A stretch of 64,000 bases of DNA from Burkholderia sp. WSM2232 (GTDB lineage: Bacteria; Pseudomonadota; Gammaproteobacteria; Burkholderiales; Burkholderiaceae), in contig NZ_AWZV01000032.1 of assembly GCF_000472545.1 (NCBI RefSeq), positions 112-64,111 of the forward strand, given 5' to 3'. The notes beneath the pieces were generated by a model. That model was not told the DNA's origin. It worked only from the letters and a program-made list of their open reading frames with translations, and did no database searches. The stretch's first letter is position 1. The number at the start of each line of letters is the position of its first letter. Of this stretch, positions 55,176 to 64,000 are shown one piece after another. The translations under genes and the position numbers were made by a program.

Positions 55176-56213
55176 CTACGCGCTGGCCCCTAAGTCCGCC
55201 AGGAAGTCCCGGGCGCGCTCCGACAAACCCGGGGCCAGGTTCAGCGCCCGGGCAGCCGCCAGCGCAACGCGGGCACGCGCGCTTTCATCGAGGTCGTCGG
55301 CGGCTGCCGTCAACCAGTCTGGAAACCGCTCCGTGAGCGCGTCGATCAACACGGCGGCCTGCCGCCGGTCCTTGTCTGCCTTCAGTGCGCGCGAAGGATC
55401 GCGAAGCGTGCTGACTATTAGCTTGTGAAGGGCAAATCTCGCAGGATCGGGCAGCATCACCGGGACCACGTGCTCCTTGCCGAGAATAAAGCCAGGCACC
55501 GGGCTGGATACCAGATACCGGAAGTACGGAAGCCCTGTTGCGTGGGCGCGCAACTGGGGCAATGCCTTGGTCTCATAGGCTTCGGTGCCCGGCACCAGTA
55601 AATCGACCTTCAGCGGTTGTCCGCGAGCCTTGAACGACGTTGACGGTTTTCGCGAGTCCAGTTCGGGCACTTCGAGAAAGGGAATACCGCTGTCACGGAG
55701 GATGTCCAGAAAGCTCCGGTCTTCAGGGATAGCCACCGAAATACTGCCGGTGCTGCCGATGTCAATATCTTCGGTTCGGTAGTTCGCAGGCAGGCGCACG
55801 CCCAGGCTATTGAGAAGCGCACCAAATGCATGCGAGCCGACGAGTACGCCACCGTGGCTGAAGATGCCGGCATTAAAAAGCGTGGCGAGCGTCAACGCGG
55901 AAGAATTGTCGGCAGCGGCAAAGCCCGCCTTGCGCAGAACCTGGACGTCGGCCGCGAGCGCGCGCATCTCCGCGCTATCGAATAGCCGCGCTTCGAGCGC
56001 AGCTTCTGTGGCGGGCTCTCCGGCCCGGCCTAGCGAGATTTCCTTGTGCTTTCCCGACGCCAGATATACGCGCCAGTACGTGTACGTCTTGCCGTCGACA
56101 GTTTTCTGCGCGGCGGAGCCGGGGGAATGCAGCGCGATCTGGCGTTGCCCGCTGGCACGTTCCGTGATGGAGGAATACAGCGTTTGCAGCGCGTCGTTGT
56201 GAAAGCTGGCCAT
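55176..56213 (-). CDS. GSU2403-like nucleotidyltransferase-fold protein
   Basis: 345 residues. A nucleotidyltransferase-like motif is seen: GVLVGSHAFGALLNSLGV followed by TEDIDIGS (Asp-x-Asp-type acidic pair). The block KVDLLVPGTEAYETKALPQL further supports the fold. The N-terminal 100 residues, with YTYWRVYLASGKHKEISLGR, are a separate domain. Relatives occur next to defence or toxin-antitoxin genes; here it stands alone. Lower GC in the promoter suggests acquisition. No signal peptide. Reaction unknown. Confidence 0.72.
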   Translation of the reverse strand: MASFHNDALQTLYSSITERASGQRQIALHSPGSAAQKTVDGKTYTYWRVYLASGKHKEISLGRAGEPATEAALEARLFDSAEMRALAADVQVLRKAGFAAADNSSALTLATLFNAGIFSHGGVLVGSHAFGALLNSLGVRLPANYRTEDIDIGSTGSISVAIPEDRSFLDILRDSGIPFLEVPELDSRKPSTSFKARGQPLKVDLLVPGTEAYETKALPQLRAHATGLPYFRYLVSSPVPGFILGKEHVVPVMLPDPARFALHKLIVSTLRDPSRALKADKDRRQAAVLIDALTERFPDWLTAAADDLDESARARVALAAARALNLAPGLSERARDFLADLGASA

Positions 56214-56227
56214 GGCAGGTGACTCGT

Positions 56228-56306
56228 TTATACCCTGTCATTCTATCTTAAGGTATAAGGGCGCTTCGGTCAAATTATACCTTGACATTCAATTGCAAGG
56301 GATAAT
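56228..56306. promoter_or_regulatory. Two inverted repeats in the nucleotidyltransferase promoter
   Basis: First: TTATACC (56228-56234) with GGTATAA (56252-56258), 17-bp spacer. Second: ATTATACCTTG (56274-56284) with CAAGGGATAAT (56296-56306), one mismatch. The four half-sites share TTATACC/TTG and the two centres are about 47 bp apart. On the minus strand TATAAT (56274-56279) forms a perfect -10. This looks like a pair of operator sites for an autoregulator or an unlinked repressor. Confidence 0.7.
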
Positions 56307-56522
56307 ATTCGGCAAGCCCCAGTCGGAGCCTCCACGACGCAAACCGGAACGCCCACGCGGCCTGCGCGTCGCGCGCCGTGTGCCGATCACCGCGCCCACC
56401 TGCGCGGCCAACAAATCCCAACTTTTGCTTGCGATTCTGTAAAATTCGCCCACGCTGAAAATCGCGCGCCAAAGGCGGCGCCCCGACCGCCGATTCCATT
56501 GAAGAGACAAGGAAGACACAAC

Positions 56523-57827
56523 ATGACCGACCTCACAGACCAAAGCGTGGCCTCCGCCCACGACACACGGCGTCGCATTTTCGCGATTGTCGGTGCGTCC
56601 TCAGGCAATCTCGTCGAGTGGTTCGACTTCTATGTCTATTCGTTCTGCGCGCTGTATTTCGCGCCCGCCTTCTTTCCGAGTGGCAACACCACCACGCAGT
56701 TGCTGAACACGGCCGGCGTGTTCGCGGCGGGTTTTCTGATGCGGCCCATCGGCGGCTGGTTCTTCGGCCGCCTCGCCGACAAGCACGGCCGCCGCACCGC
56801 GATGATGGTCTCGGTGTTCATGATGTGCGGCGGCTCTCTGGTCATCGCCGTGCTGCCGACATACGCGCAGATCGGCGCGCTGGCGCCTGCGCTGCTGCTG
56901 GTCGCGCGGCTGTTCCAGGGCCTCTCGGTCGGCGGCGAATACGGCACCAGTGCCACTTACATGAGCGAAGTCGCGCTCAAAGGGCGGCGCGGCTTTTTCG
57001 CGTCCTTCCAGTACGTGACGCTGATCGGCGGCCAGTTGTGCGCGCTGCTCGTGCTGGTGATCCTGCAACAGACGCTCAGCAACGCGGAACTGAAGGCGTG
57101 GGGCTGGCGCGTGCCGTTCGTAATCGGCGCGATTGCCGCGCTGGTCGCGCTTTATCTGCGTAAATCGCTTGATGAAACCACCACCGCAGCGACACGTCAG
57201 CGCAAGGAAGCGGGCACGCTGCGCGGTCTGTGGCAGCATCGCGTCGCGTTTCTGACGGTGCTGGGCTTCACGGCCGGCGGTTCGCTGATCTTTTATACGT
57301 TCACCACGTATATGCAGAAATATCTGGTGAACACGGCGGGCATGAGCGCTAAGACCGCGAGCAACGTGATGACCGCAGCGCTCTTCGTGTACATGATGCT
57401 TCAACCGCTGTTCGGCGCGTTGTCGGACCGCATTGGCCGTCGAAACTCGATGCTGTGCTTTGGCCTCTTCGCGACCATCGGCACCGTGCCGCTGCTGCAT
57501 GCGCTCAAAGACGTCACGAGCCCGTACGCTGCATTCGCGCTCGTCGTGCTGGCGCTTGCCATTGTCAGCTTCTATACGTCGATCAGCGGACTGATCAAAG
57601 CCGAAATGTTCCCGCCGGAAGTGCGCGCGCTCGGCGTGGGGCTCTCGTATGCGGTGGCCAACGCGATCTTCGGCGGCTCGGCGGAGTATGTGGCGCTGTG
57701 GCTCAAGTCGGTCGGCAGCGAGACGATGTTCTACTGGTACGTGACCTTCCTCTGTGCGCTTGCGGGCCTCGTTGCGCTGCGCATGCGCGATCCGTCCAAA
57801 GAAGGGTATCTGCGTAACGAGCCGTGA
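56523..57827 (+). CDS. MFS dicarboxylate/alpha-ketoglutarate-type symporter (MHS family)
   Basis: 434 residues, 12 TM segments. Family signatures: [39 protein letters not shown] and [20 protein letters not shown]. KgtP-type carriers import 2-oxoglutarate with protons; citrate or other dicarboxylate carriers look similar. ATG 56523 follows AAGGAAGA. Confidence 0.87.
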   Translation: MTDLTDQSVASAHDTRRRIFAIVGASSGNLVEWFDFYVYSFCALYFAPAFFPSGNTTTQLLNTAGVFAAGFLMRPIGGWFFGRLADKHGRRTAMMVSVFMMCGGSLVIAVLPTYAQIGALAPALLLVARLFQGLSVGGEYGTSATYMSEVALKGRRGFFASFQYVTLIGGQLCALLVLVILQQTLSNAELKAWGWRVPFVIGAIAALVALYLRKSLDETTTAATRQRKEAGTLRGLWQHRVAFLTVLGFTAGGSLIFYTFTTYMQKYLVNTAGMSAKTASNVMTAALFVYMMLQPLFGALSDRIGRRNSMLCFGLFATIGTVPLLHALKDVTSPYAAFALVVLALAIVSFYTSISGLIKAEMFPPEVRALGVGLSYAVANAIFGGSAEYVALWLKSVGSETMFYWYVTFLCALAGLVALRMRDPSKEGYLRNEP

Positions 57828-57878
57828 GCGCGGGCGCGCAGTCGATTGCGCGCCCAGTATCACATCGTCCGCTCGCAT

Positions 57879-58100
57879 TCACGCCACCACGATTCCGGTG
57901 CCGAGTGCGTGCAACAGATCGCGCAGCGCTTCGGCCTGCGCCATTTTCGCGTCGCTGCGCAAGTGAATCTGCACAGCGCGCCCGGCAATGCCGTCGATGG
58001 GTTGGGCGAGCCACAACTCCACCGCCAGTCCCAACCCATCGGGCTGATTGTCGGCGACCGGCTCGATCACGCGCGGCTTGAAACAGGCACTCTCGGACAT
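57879..58100 (-). CDS. Small hypothetical protein
   Basis: 73 residues, soluble: starts MSESACFKPRVIEPVADNQP, then LAVELWLAQPIDGIAGRAVQ and a helical end. GAGGTG stands 7 bases before the ATG at 58100. The hydrophobic pattern (LAVELWL, AVQIHLRS) suggests a real small alpha/beta protein. No family recognised. Confidence 0.6.
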   Translation of the reverse strand: MSESACFKPRVIEPVADNQPDGLGLAVELWLAQPIDGIAGRAVQIHLRSDAKMAQAEALRDLLHALGTGIVVA

Positions 58101-58244
58101 GGCGAATCACCTCGCAGCTGATGACGTGTCGGGATCATCGTAATCAGCGGCGCGCGTGTGTCCAAGCAACAAATACGGCTTTGCTAAGCAGACGTTGCTT
58201 AGCAGAAAACGCGCTGACGGTGCAGGGCGGCAGCCCGCTGTCGA

Positions 58245-59561
58245 TCAACCGGGTTCCGTGGTGTCGGCGGCCAGCTCGGCGACCAGACCCTTCAGCATCG
58301 CCCCGGCCTGGCCGCTCAGGGCAGCGGTGGCGTTTGCTGTAGCAGTGGCGGCCGCAGCGCCTGCCGCCGTTACAGTGGCAGCGGCCACAGCGCTTGCAGC
58401 CGTTGCAGTCGCCGCCGCCATGCTTGCCGCCGCCGCGCTTCCCGCAGCCACAGCGCCAGCCGTAGCCGCCGCTGCGCCCGTTACCGCAGCGCCAGCCGCA
58501 GCGCCTGCTGCCGTGGCCGTAGCAGCGCTCACCGCTGTCATTGCGGTATTCGTCACCGCCGGTGCCGCCGCCGCGGCAATCGTCGCCGCGCGTTCGCGCG
58601 CACTCACAGCCGCCCGCGACAGCATCAGCAGATGGTAATAAAGCCGTGCGCTCAACCCGTAGTGATACGCGAACAGATGCGCGAGCGCGATCTTCAGACC
58701 GAGCCGCGCCTGACGGTTTCTCGCATGCACCGACACGACAATCGGCGCGAGCCGCCGCAGCGCGAGCCTGCGCGACGGTTCGAGCTGCCGCGGCAGCTTC
58801 AGCTTCTTGACGAACGCGTAGGCGCTGAGCGTGGCGGCCGCCGCCGTGCCGCGCGTGCTATGGGAAATGGAACTCGCGGTCTTGCGATACACCGACACGT
58901 AGTCGTGCAGATAAAAGACCTCGCGCGCCGCGAGGCACAGCTCGGTGCCAAACACGAAATCGCAACACGCGCCGTACTGTTCCTTGTAGCTGATGCGCTT
59001 GACGAGCTGCGCGTCGGCCATCCAGCCGTTGTTCGGAAACATCTGGATGAGACCCGTCCTGCCCGGCAGCGCTTGCAAGCCACCGGCGTCTTTGGTGCGC
59101 CTGAAGGCGGCGTTCAGCCGCGTGCTGGCTTCGAGGTCGATGGCGCCGTCGGGGCCCGCTTCGTACTGCATACCGAACGCCGCATCGAGGCTGGGATGCT
59201 GCTTCCACAGGGAGACCAGTTTTTCGACGGCGTCGGTGGTCAGCAGGTCGTCGTCGTGAATCAGCACGATCTTGTCGCCACGGGCGCGCTCGAAAAGGCT
59301 CGCGACGTTGCGCGCCTGGCCGAGCGGCGGCTGGTTCCTCACGTAACGGATGCGCTGTGCTTCCAGCACGTCGGCATAGCGCGATGCGAGCAACTGCTCG
59401 GTGCGCGCATCGCTGGAATCGTCGCCAATCACGATTTCCAGATTGCCGTAGGTTTGCGCCAGACACGAGTCGATGCACTCGACGATCAACTCCGGCCGGT
59501 TGCAGGTCGGCACGCAGATCGACACCTTGGACGACTCGGCGGCGGGCACAGGAATGGACAT
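58245..59561 (-). CDS. Family-2 glycosyltransferase with a long Ala-rich tail
   Basis: 438 residues. The GT-A fold starts VSICVPTCNRPELIVECIDS; the nucleotide-sugar motifs are IVIGDDSSD and the DxD-type LIHDDDLL. The catalytic part ends near residue 330. The last 105 or so residues consist almost only of Ala, Thr, Val and Gly. ATG 59561 is preferred to the frame start at 59627. The tail codons are GC-rich with short direct repeats. The gene stands alone, not in a polysaccharide cluster. The acceptor is unknown. Confidence 0.82.
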   Translation of the reverse strand: MSIPVPAAESSKVSICVPTCNRPELIVECIDSCLAQTYGNLEIVIGDDSSDARTEQLLASRYADVLEAQRIRYVRNQPPLGQARNVASLFERARGDKIVLIHDDDLLTTDAVEKLVSLWKQHPSLDAAFGMQYEAGPDGAIDLEASTRLNAAFRRTKDAGGLQALPGRTGLIQMFPNNGWMADAQLVKRISYKEQYGACCDFVFGTELCLAAREVFYLHDYVSVYRKTASSISHSTRGTAAAATLSAYAFVKKLKLPRQLEPSRRLALRRLAPIVVSVHARNRQARLGLKIALAHLFAYHYGLSARLYYHLLMLSRAAVSARERAATIAAAAAPAVTNTAMTAVSAATATAAGAAAGAAVTGAAAATAGAVAAGSAAAASMAAATATAASAVAAATVTAAGAAAATATANATAALSGQAGAMLKGLVAELAADTTEPG

Positions 59562-59772
59562 GGGCGTCGCCTTTGTTATCTGTTGAGGGGGCGGCAGCCG
59601 GCTGCTTGTTCGCATACATTGCTGCAAGCAGAAAAGTAGTGCATTGCGCCGAAAAAATATTTCGGAAAAAAACGGAAAAAATGTCTGCTATATGAAAGCG
59701 GCCGAAAGGGAAAAATTTATGCGGCTTTGCCGATCAAACGCAGCAAAGCCGCTTGCAGACCCGCGCTTAATT

Positions 59773-59952
59773 TCAACCGACTGACGGTTCGCCTTCGCCC
59801 GGTTTCTGGCCGGGCCGGTCCGCCGGTGACTGATCGCGCCCTTCGTCGCCGCGTTCGGGCAACTTGCTCTTTTCGTTGTCACTGTGGACGGCGGGCTGCG
59901 GATGGGCGATGTCGTCCGGCTTGTCGTTGCTCTGCTGCTTGGGGTCGGCCAT
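59773..59952 (-). CDS. 59-residue hydrophilic small protein
   Basis: MADPKQQSNDKPDDIAHPQP then a charged Asp/Glu/Lys/Gly-rich sequence ending GEGEPSVG. It has no hydrophobic core and is probably disordered. GAGGAG lies 6 bases before the ATG at 59952, an excellent Shine-Dalgarno sequence, and the stop is in frame at 59773-59775. Too short for common gene finding. Resembles small stress-type hydrophilic proteins in composition only. Confidence 0.6.
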   Translation of the reverse strand: MADPKQQSNDKPDDIAHPQPAVHSDNEKSKLPERGDEGRDQSPADRPGQKPGEGEPSVG

Positions 59953-60008
59953 GGCGTTCTCCTCGATTGAACACCTAGCTGATGAAGCAAAGCCTGGGCC
60001 TGGCGCTT

Positions 60009-60929
60009 TCAGTCGGCCTGAGCCGCGCCCAGCAGCGAAACAATGAAATCGAGAAACGCGCGCACCTTGGCCGGCGGATGATGCCGCGACGGATAGAGCG
60101 CGTAGAGCGGATAAACCTCGTCAGCCCAGTCGGGAAAAAGCTCCACCATCTTGCCGCTTGCGAGCAGCGACTCGGCGCCGAGCGCGAGGATCTGCGCGAC
60201 GCCCTGGCCCGCGGCGCACGCGCTGTGCAAGGTGCCCACGTCGTTGACGGTCAAACGGCCTTGCGGAGTAACGACCATTTTCCTGCGGCCGCGGTGAAAT
60301 TCCCAACTGAATGCATAACCGGTGAGCGGATCGCGGAACTTGATACACGCGTGCCTGCCGTTCTCCAGCTCGGCCGGATTCGCCGGATGCCCATGCTTTT
60401 TCAGATACGACGGCGCGGCCACCGTCAGGATGCGCGTGTCGAGCAGCTTGCGTGCGATCAGCGACGACACTGGCGGCTCGCCAAAACGGACGGCGACGTC
60501 GAAACCCTCGCTGACGATGTCGCCCAACTGGTCGCGGGTAATCAGCTCGACGTGCAGATCAGGATGTCTGTCGATGAAAGCGCCCACCCTCGGCCCGAGT
60601 ATGAGGCGCGAGAAGAACGGGTCCATGTTCACTCGCAGTCGGCCGCGCACGGCTGTCGCGCCTTGCGCGGCGGAAGCGGCGGCTTCTTCCAGCCCGTTCA
60701 GGAGCGGCACGATCTGCTCGTAGAAGCGTCGGCCTTCGTCGGTGAGCGTGACCGAGCGTGTCGTGCGGTCGAAAAGCCGGATGCCCAGGCGTGCCTCGAG
60801 CCGCGCGACCGAACGGCTCACACCGGATTGAGACATGTCGAGCGCAACGCCCGCCGCCGCGAAACTTCCGCAATCGACAATGGCTGTCAGCACGCCCATG
60901 CCGTTCAGCATGCGCTCGTCGAATGGCAT
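60009..60929 (-). CDS. LysR-family transcriptional regulator
   Basis: 306 residues. HTH: LTAIVDCGSFAAAGVALDMS, then SVARLEARLGIRLFDRTTRS. Effector domain from RGRLRVNMDPFFSRLILG to VRAFLDFIVSLLG. The closest regulated gene could be the MFS exporter at 61130, upstream on the same strand. Confidence 0.88.
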   Translation of the reverse strand: MPFDERMLNGMGVLTAIVDCGSFAAAGVALDMSQSGVSRSVARLEARLGIRLFDRTTRSVTLTDEGRRFYEQIVPLLNGLEEAAASAAQGATAVRGRLRVNMDPFFSRLILGPRVGAFIDRHPDLHVELITRDQLGDIVSEGFDVAVRFGEPPVSSLIARKLLDTRILTVAAPSYLKKHGHPANPAELENGRHACIKFRDPLTGYAFSWEFHRGRRKMVVTPQGRLTVNDVGTLHSACAAGQGVAQILALGAESLLASGKMVELFPDWADEVYPLYALYPSRHHPPAKVRAFLDFIVSLLGAAQAD

Positions 60930-61129
60930 TGGTTAGTCCTTTTTATGGGTAAACGCCGTACATGCTAACGCGAAACGCCGGCTGGCAAGTCCCGCCACGA
61001 AAGACAGTAAACCGGCGATGCGGGGTGCATGGAAAATTGGCGACGGGGCGGATCGGACCGGGGACGGGGAAGGGGCGGGCGGCGGCGCGGCATGGGTCAA
61101 CGACAACCCAGTGTGTAGCTCGCTGCTTT

Positions 61130-62521
61130 TCAGCGTCCCGCGCCCTGGCTGGCAGGCGCCCGCGCGGCAGGCGCGGTGTCGAGATGGCGGAACACCCACG
61201 CCGAGAACAACGTAATCGCACCGACGCACACGAAGCTCAGCCGGAAGCCGAGTGCGGCGGAGCCCCATTGCGCGGCGAACAGCTTCACGAGCCCGCCGCC
61301 GATCGACACGCCGAGCCCGATCGCGAGCATCTGCACCATCGAGAAGAGGCTGTTGCCGCTGCCGGCGTCTTCATGCGAAAGCCCCTTAAGCGTGACGCTG
61401 TTCATCGCCGCGAATTGCATCGAGTTGGCCGCGCCGAACACCGCCAGAACCGCGATTTCGACGATGAGCGGCGTGCCGCGCGAGATCAGCGCAAAGGCCA
61501 CGATCGACGAACCGACGACCAGTGTATTCACGAGGAGGAAAAGCTCGTAGCCGAAGCGCCGCACAAGCGGCGTGATCCAGCGCTTTGCGAGCGTGCCGGC
61601 GAGCGCGGCGGGCAGCATCATCAGACCGGAGTGCAGCGGCGTATAGCCAAGCTCGAGCTGCAACAGCAGCGGCACGAGAAACGGCACGGCGCTCGAGCCG
61701 ATACGGCATACCAGGTTGCCGACCAGGCCCACGCTGAAATTCGGCTCGCCAAACAGCGATAACTTGAAGAGCGGGTTGAGCCGCCGCTTTGCATGCGGAA
61801 CGTAGGCGAGCGCGCTGACGGCCGCGAGCGCAAAAAGCGCCGCCGACCACGCTGCCTGATGCGTCGGCGCCGGCGCGTCCACGGCCAGCGAGAAAGCGAT
61901 CATCGAGAGCGACAACAACCCGCAGCCGACGAAGTCGAAGGGCGGCGCCTGCGTCTCGCCATGCGCGGGTAAAAAGCGCTGCACCGCGTACAGGCCGGCC
62001 ATGCCGATCGGCACGTTGATGAGAAAGATCCAGTGCCACGTGATCGCCTCAACGAACCAGCCGCCGAGCGTCGGTCCGGCAATCGGACCCAACTGACCCG
62101 CCACCGAAATGAACGCCAGCGCCGACACGTACTGATCGCCGGACACACTGCGCAGCACGGCGAGGCGTCCGATCGGCAGCAGCATCGAACCGCCCACGCC
62201 TTGCAGCACGCGCGCGAGAACCAGTTGACCCAGCGTATGCGCGCTCGCGCAGCAAACCGAGCCGATCACGAAGATCAGGATCGCCGTGAAATAGATGCGC
62301 CGCGTGCCGAAGCGGTCTGCAAGCCAGCCTGAAGCGGGCGTGAGCATGGCCATCGTCAGCGTGTAGGCGACCACGATCGGCTGCATGGCAAGCGGCGCAA
62401 CGTGCAGACTGTGCGCGATGGAGGGTAGCGCGGTGTTGACAATTGTCGTGTCGAGCGACTGCATGAAAAAGCCGGCGGCGACGATCCACAGCAGCGCGGT
62501 ATGCGACGAATCCCTGGTCAT
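61130..62521 (-). CDS. MFS multidrug exporter (DHA2, MdtD/EmrB-like)
   Basis: 463 residues with about 13-14 TM segments. Signatures: DTTIVNTALPSIAHSLHV (motif D1), GWLADRFGTRRIYFTAILIF (motif A) and LVLARVLQGVGGSMLLPIGR (motif B). ATG 62521 is preferred to the frame start at 62611. Exports drugs or metabolites by proton antiport; substrate unknown. Confidence 0.87.
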   Translation of the reverse strand: MTRDSSHTALLWIVAAGFFMQSLDTTIVNTALPSIAHSLHVAPLAMQPIVVAYTLTMAMLTPASGWLADRFGTRRIYFTAILIFVIGSVCCASAHTLGQLVLARVLQGVGGSMLLPIGRLAVLRSVSGDQYVSALAFISVAGQLGPIAGPTLGGWFVEAITWHWIFLINVPIGMAGLYAVQRFLPAHGETQAPPFDFVGCGLLSLSMIAFSLAVDAPAPTHQAAWSAALFALAAVSALAYVPHAKRRLNPLFKLSLFGEPNFSVGLVGNLVCRIGSSAVPFLVPLLLQLELGYTPLHSGLMMLPAALAGTLAKRWITPLVRRFGYELFLLVNTLVVGSSIVAFALISRGTPLIVEIAVLAVFGAANSMQFAAMNSVTLKGLSHEDAGSGNSLFSMVQMLAIGLGVSIGGGLVKLFAAQWGSAALGFRLSFVCVGAITLFSAWVFRHLDTAPAARAPASQGAGR

Positions 62522-62849
62522 GTGATGGAAGGCGGCCGGCGCGCGGGCGCCGCGTAGCGAGCGGTTGTCAGCAAACGCTTCAATGATACGGCATCGCAAG
62601 GCGCAAGGCATCTTAGGACTGCAAGGCCGTAGGGTGCGCGAGACATTGCCGAAAACCCGCTAGCGAGGCAGGCGCGCTGAACTAGCGCATGGACCAGGAT
62701 TTCAAGGCCGCTTGTCGCGCCCACAGAGCTAACAGGGCTAACAGGGCTAACAGGGCCCACGCGGCGCGAGCCCGTATTGCTCGTCGGGCAATCGGGCTGC
62801 TTCGGCGGCGCTACGCGCGCCGTACAGGGACGCTCACTCGCCGTCGTGC
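62522..62849. other. Intergenic gap with a 9-bp repeat
   Basis: 328 bases between the exporter start and the AhpD-like 3' end. It contains GCTAACAGG repeated three times at 62728-62754. No gene seen. Confidence 0.5.
62728..62754. repeat. 9-bp tandem repeat, three copies
   Basis: GCTAACAGG repeated three times without change in an intergenic gap. Confidence 0.85.
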
Positions 62850-63287
62850 CTATTCAGGCATTTTGCGAAAGGAAATCGCAAAGCGGTTCCACGCATTGAT
62901 GGCAGACACCAGCAGCGTCAGGTCGACCAGTTCTTCGTCGCTGAAATGAGGGCGCACAGTTTCCCACACGGCGTCGGGCACATGGTCGTGCGAGATGAGC
63001 GTCAAGGCTTCCGTCCATTCGAGCGCGGCGCGTTCCCGGTCCGTGAAGAACGGCGTTTCGCGCCATGTGACCAGGGTGGCGAGACGCCGCTCGGTCTCGC
63101 CGCCTTTGCGGGCGTCGGTGCTGTGCATATCGACACAGAACGCGCAGCCGTTGATCTGCGACGCGCGCAGCCGCACGAGTTCCGCGAGCGACTTTTCAAT
63201 TGACGATTTGCCTATGCGTTCCTCGAGCCCGAGCATTGCCTTGATCGCGGCGGGACTGGCTTTATAGAAGTCGAGACGTGGTTGCAT
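62850..63287 (-). CDS. AhpD/carboxymuconolactone-decarboxylase-like protein
   Basis: 145 residues. The AhpD core is seen as ELVRLRASQINGCAFCVDMH, with Cys48 and Cys51 (CxxC) and His55. The redox pair points to alkylhydroperoxidase activity rather than lactone decarboxylase. AAGGAG precedes the ATG at 63287. Single-gene unit. Confidence 0.86.
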   Translation of the reverse strand: MQPRLDFYKASPAAIKAMLGLEERIGKSSIEKSLAELVRLRASQINGCAFCVDMHSTDARKGGETERRLATLVTWRETPFFTDRERAALEWTEALTLISHDHVPDAVWETVRPHFSDEELVDLTLLVSAINAWNRFAISFRKMPE

Positions 63288-63518
63288 GATTCACTCCTTG
63301 GATGGGTTGGGGCGCATCCGCTGATGCGATGAGTGAATACTAGCCTTGGCATTGGCTTGGCAAAATGACCATTTTTGGCGTTTATCAGGTAGCCACTTCT
63401 TTGCCATCGCAAAGCGACGCGGGCGGGCGAAAGCGTCCTTGTTCACTGTAATGGCATCGTTGCCGCAGTGGCGTCGATTCGGTATGGTGGGTCATCGCCC
63501 TTATCGAAGAGTTCAGCC

Positions 63519-64000
63519 ATGACGTCCGCTGCCGAGCCTGTTTCGCAGCCCGCTTCACCCACCATCCGCTCCGACGTGTTGATCGTCGGCGCGGGACCGG
63601 TGGGCCTCTTTGCCGCTTTCGAGGCCGGCGTGATCGGCTTGTCATGCCAGATCGTGGATGCGCTGGGCAAGATTGGCGGCCAATGCACCGAGCTGTATCC
63701 GGACAAGCCGATTTACGACATCCCCGCGATTCCCTCGTGTACGGCGCGTGAACTGGTGGACCGCCTGCTCGCGCAGTGCAAGCCATTCGACGTGCCCATT
63801 CATCTCGAGCAGCGGGTCGAATCGGTCGAGCAGCGCAGCGACGGGCGGTGGACCGTGCGCACCGATCGCGGCCTCGTATTCGACGTTGCGGCGATCATGC
63901 TGGCCGCCGGTAACGGGGCGTTCGTGCCGCAGAAGCTGCCGCTTGCCGAAGCGGTGCCGCTCGAGTCTCGCCATGTGCATTACAGCGTGCAGCGTCTTGC
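63519..64000 (+). CDS. Ferredoxin-NADP reductase, thioredoxin-reductase-like type, 5' part
   Basis: 160 residues seen; the gene runs off the window. FAD site: SDVLIVGAGPVGLFAAFEAG (GxGxxG). KIGGQCTELYPDKPIYDIPA is the signature of the FNR type of the thioredoxin-reductase family, which lacks the CxxC redox pair. A second strand, AAIMLAAGNGAFVPQ, ends the first FAD half. It would reduce ferredoxin or flavodoxin with NADPH. Start ATG 63519 gives the native length before the FAD motif. Confidence 0.9.
   Translation, partial: MTSAAEPVSQPASPTIRSDVLIVGAGPVGLFAAFEAGVIGLSCQIVDALGKIGGQCTELYPDKPIYDIPAIPSCTARELVDRLLAQCKPFDVPIHLEQRVESVEQRSDGRWTVRTDRGLVFDVAAIMLAAGNGAFVPQKLPLAEAVPLESRHVHYSVQRL

Noticed and set aside
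55138-55190. Intact tRNA gene
   Set aside because: Only the T-arm/acceptor part is tRNA-like and its stem has mismatches; no anticodon or D arm follows.

Overview
The window is GC-rich bacterial chromosome with very dense coding. Several features point to a Burkholderiaceae genome, most probably Paraburkholderia or Burkholderia: a VgrG/DUF4123/DUF2235 type VI secretion (T6SS) island, a kgu (2-ketogluconate) operon, a complete rbs operon, a DUF3022-like protein, the prkA-yeaH-spoVR trio, and many LysR/TetR/AraC regulators. No rRNA, intact tRNA, CRISPR array or insertion sequence was seen.

Layout. (1) 1-6729 is a T6SS vgrG island: the 3' part of vgrG, a DUF4123 adaptor, four paralogous DUF3304-type lipoproteins (probable periplasmic immunity proteins), and one intact DUF2235 (Tle1-type) lipase effector. 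The gaps between the immunity genes are filled with decayed copies of the effector 5' end and the immunity 3' end. This is the most unusual part of the window. (2) 7066-13724 is a tripartite RND efflux operon with a divergent TetR regulator. (3) 13860-23507 holds small secreted proteins, LysR and AraC regulators, a cupin, DUF2795, a C45/phospholipase-B-like Ntn hydrolase, a ClC channel, a GST and a YeiH exporter. A LysR gene (23625) is divergent from yeiH. (4) 24696-30338 is the kguEKTD-ptxS operon behind a 24-bp perfect palindrome. (5) 30532-38174 is mixed: YhfC, DUF3022, PGDYG, a Spy-like protein, LysR, Lrp, a saccharopine-dehydrogenase-like enzyme, a P-loop kinase with an overlapping 43-codon gene, and CorA. 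(6) 38476-44893 is the ribose operon rbsBAC-rbsR-rbsK. (7) 44937-48240 holds a chemoreceptor with a FliA-type promoter, flanked by two repeat fields: three copies of about 100 bp, and a 13-bp minisatellite. (8) 48314-55118 holds a hydratase, a 0.9-kb non-coding stretch, then prkA-yeaH-spoVR. (9) 55138-56306 is a nucleotidyltransferase-fold gene with two inverted repeats in its promoter and a tRNA-3'-end-like sequence at its other end. (10) 56523-64000 holds MFS transporters, a glycosyltransferase with a long Ala-rich tail, small proteins, LysR, an AhpD-like protein and the 5' part of a ferredoxin-NADP reductase.

How the genes work together. In the T6SS island VgrG is the spike, DUF4123 loads the lipase on it, and the lipoproteins protect producing or sister cells. 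The kgu operon takes up 2-ketogluconate, phosphorylates it, and reduces it to 6-phosphogluconate under PtxS control. The rbs operon imports and phosphorylates ribose under a LacI-family repressor.
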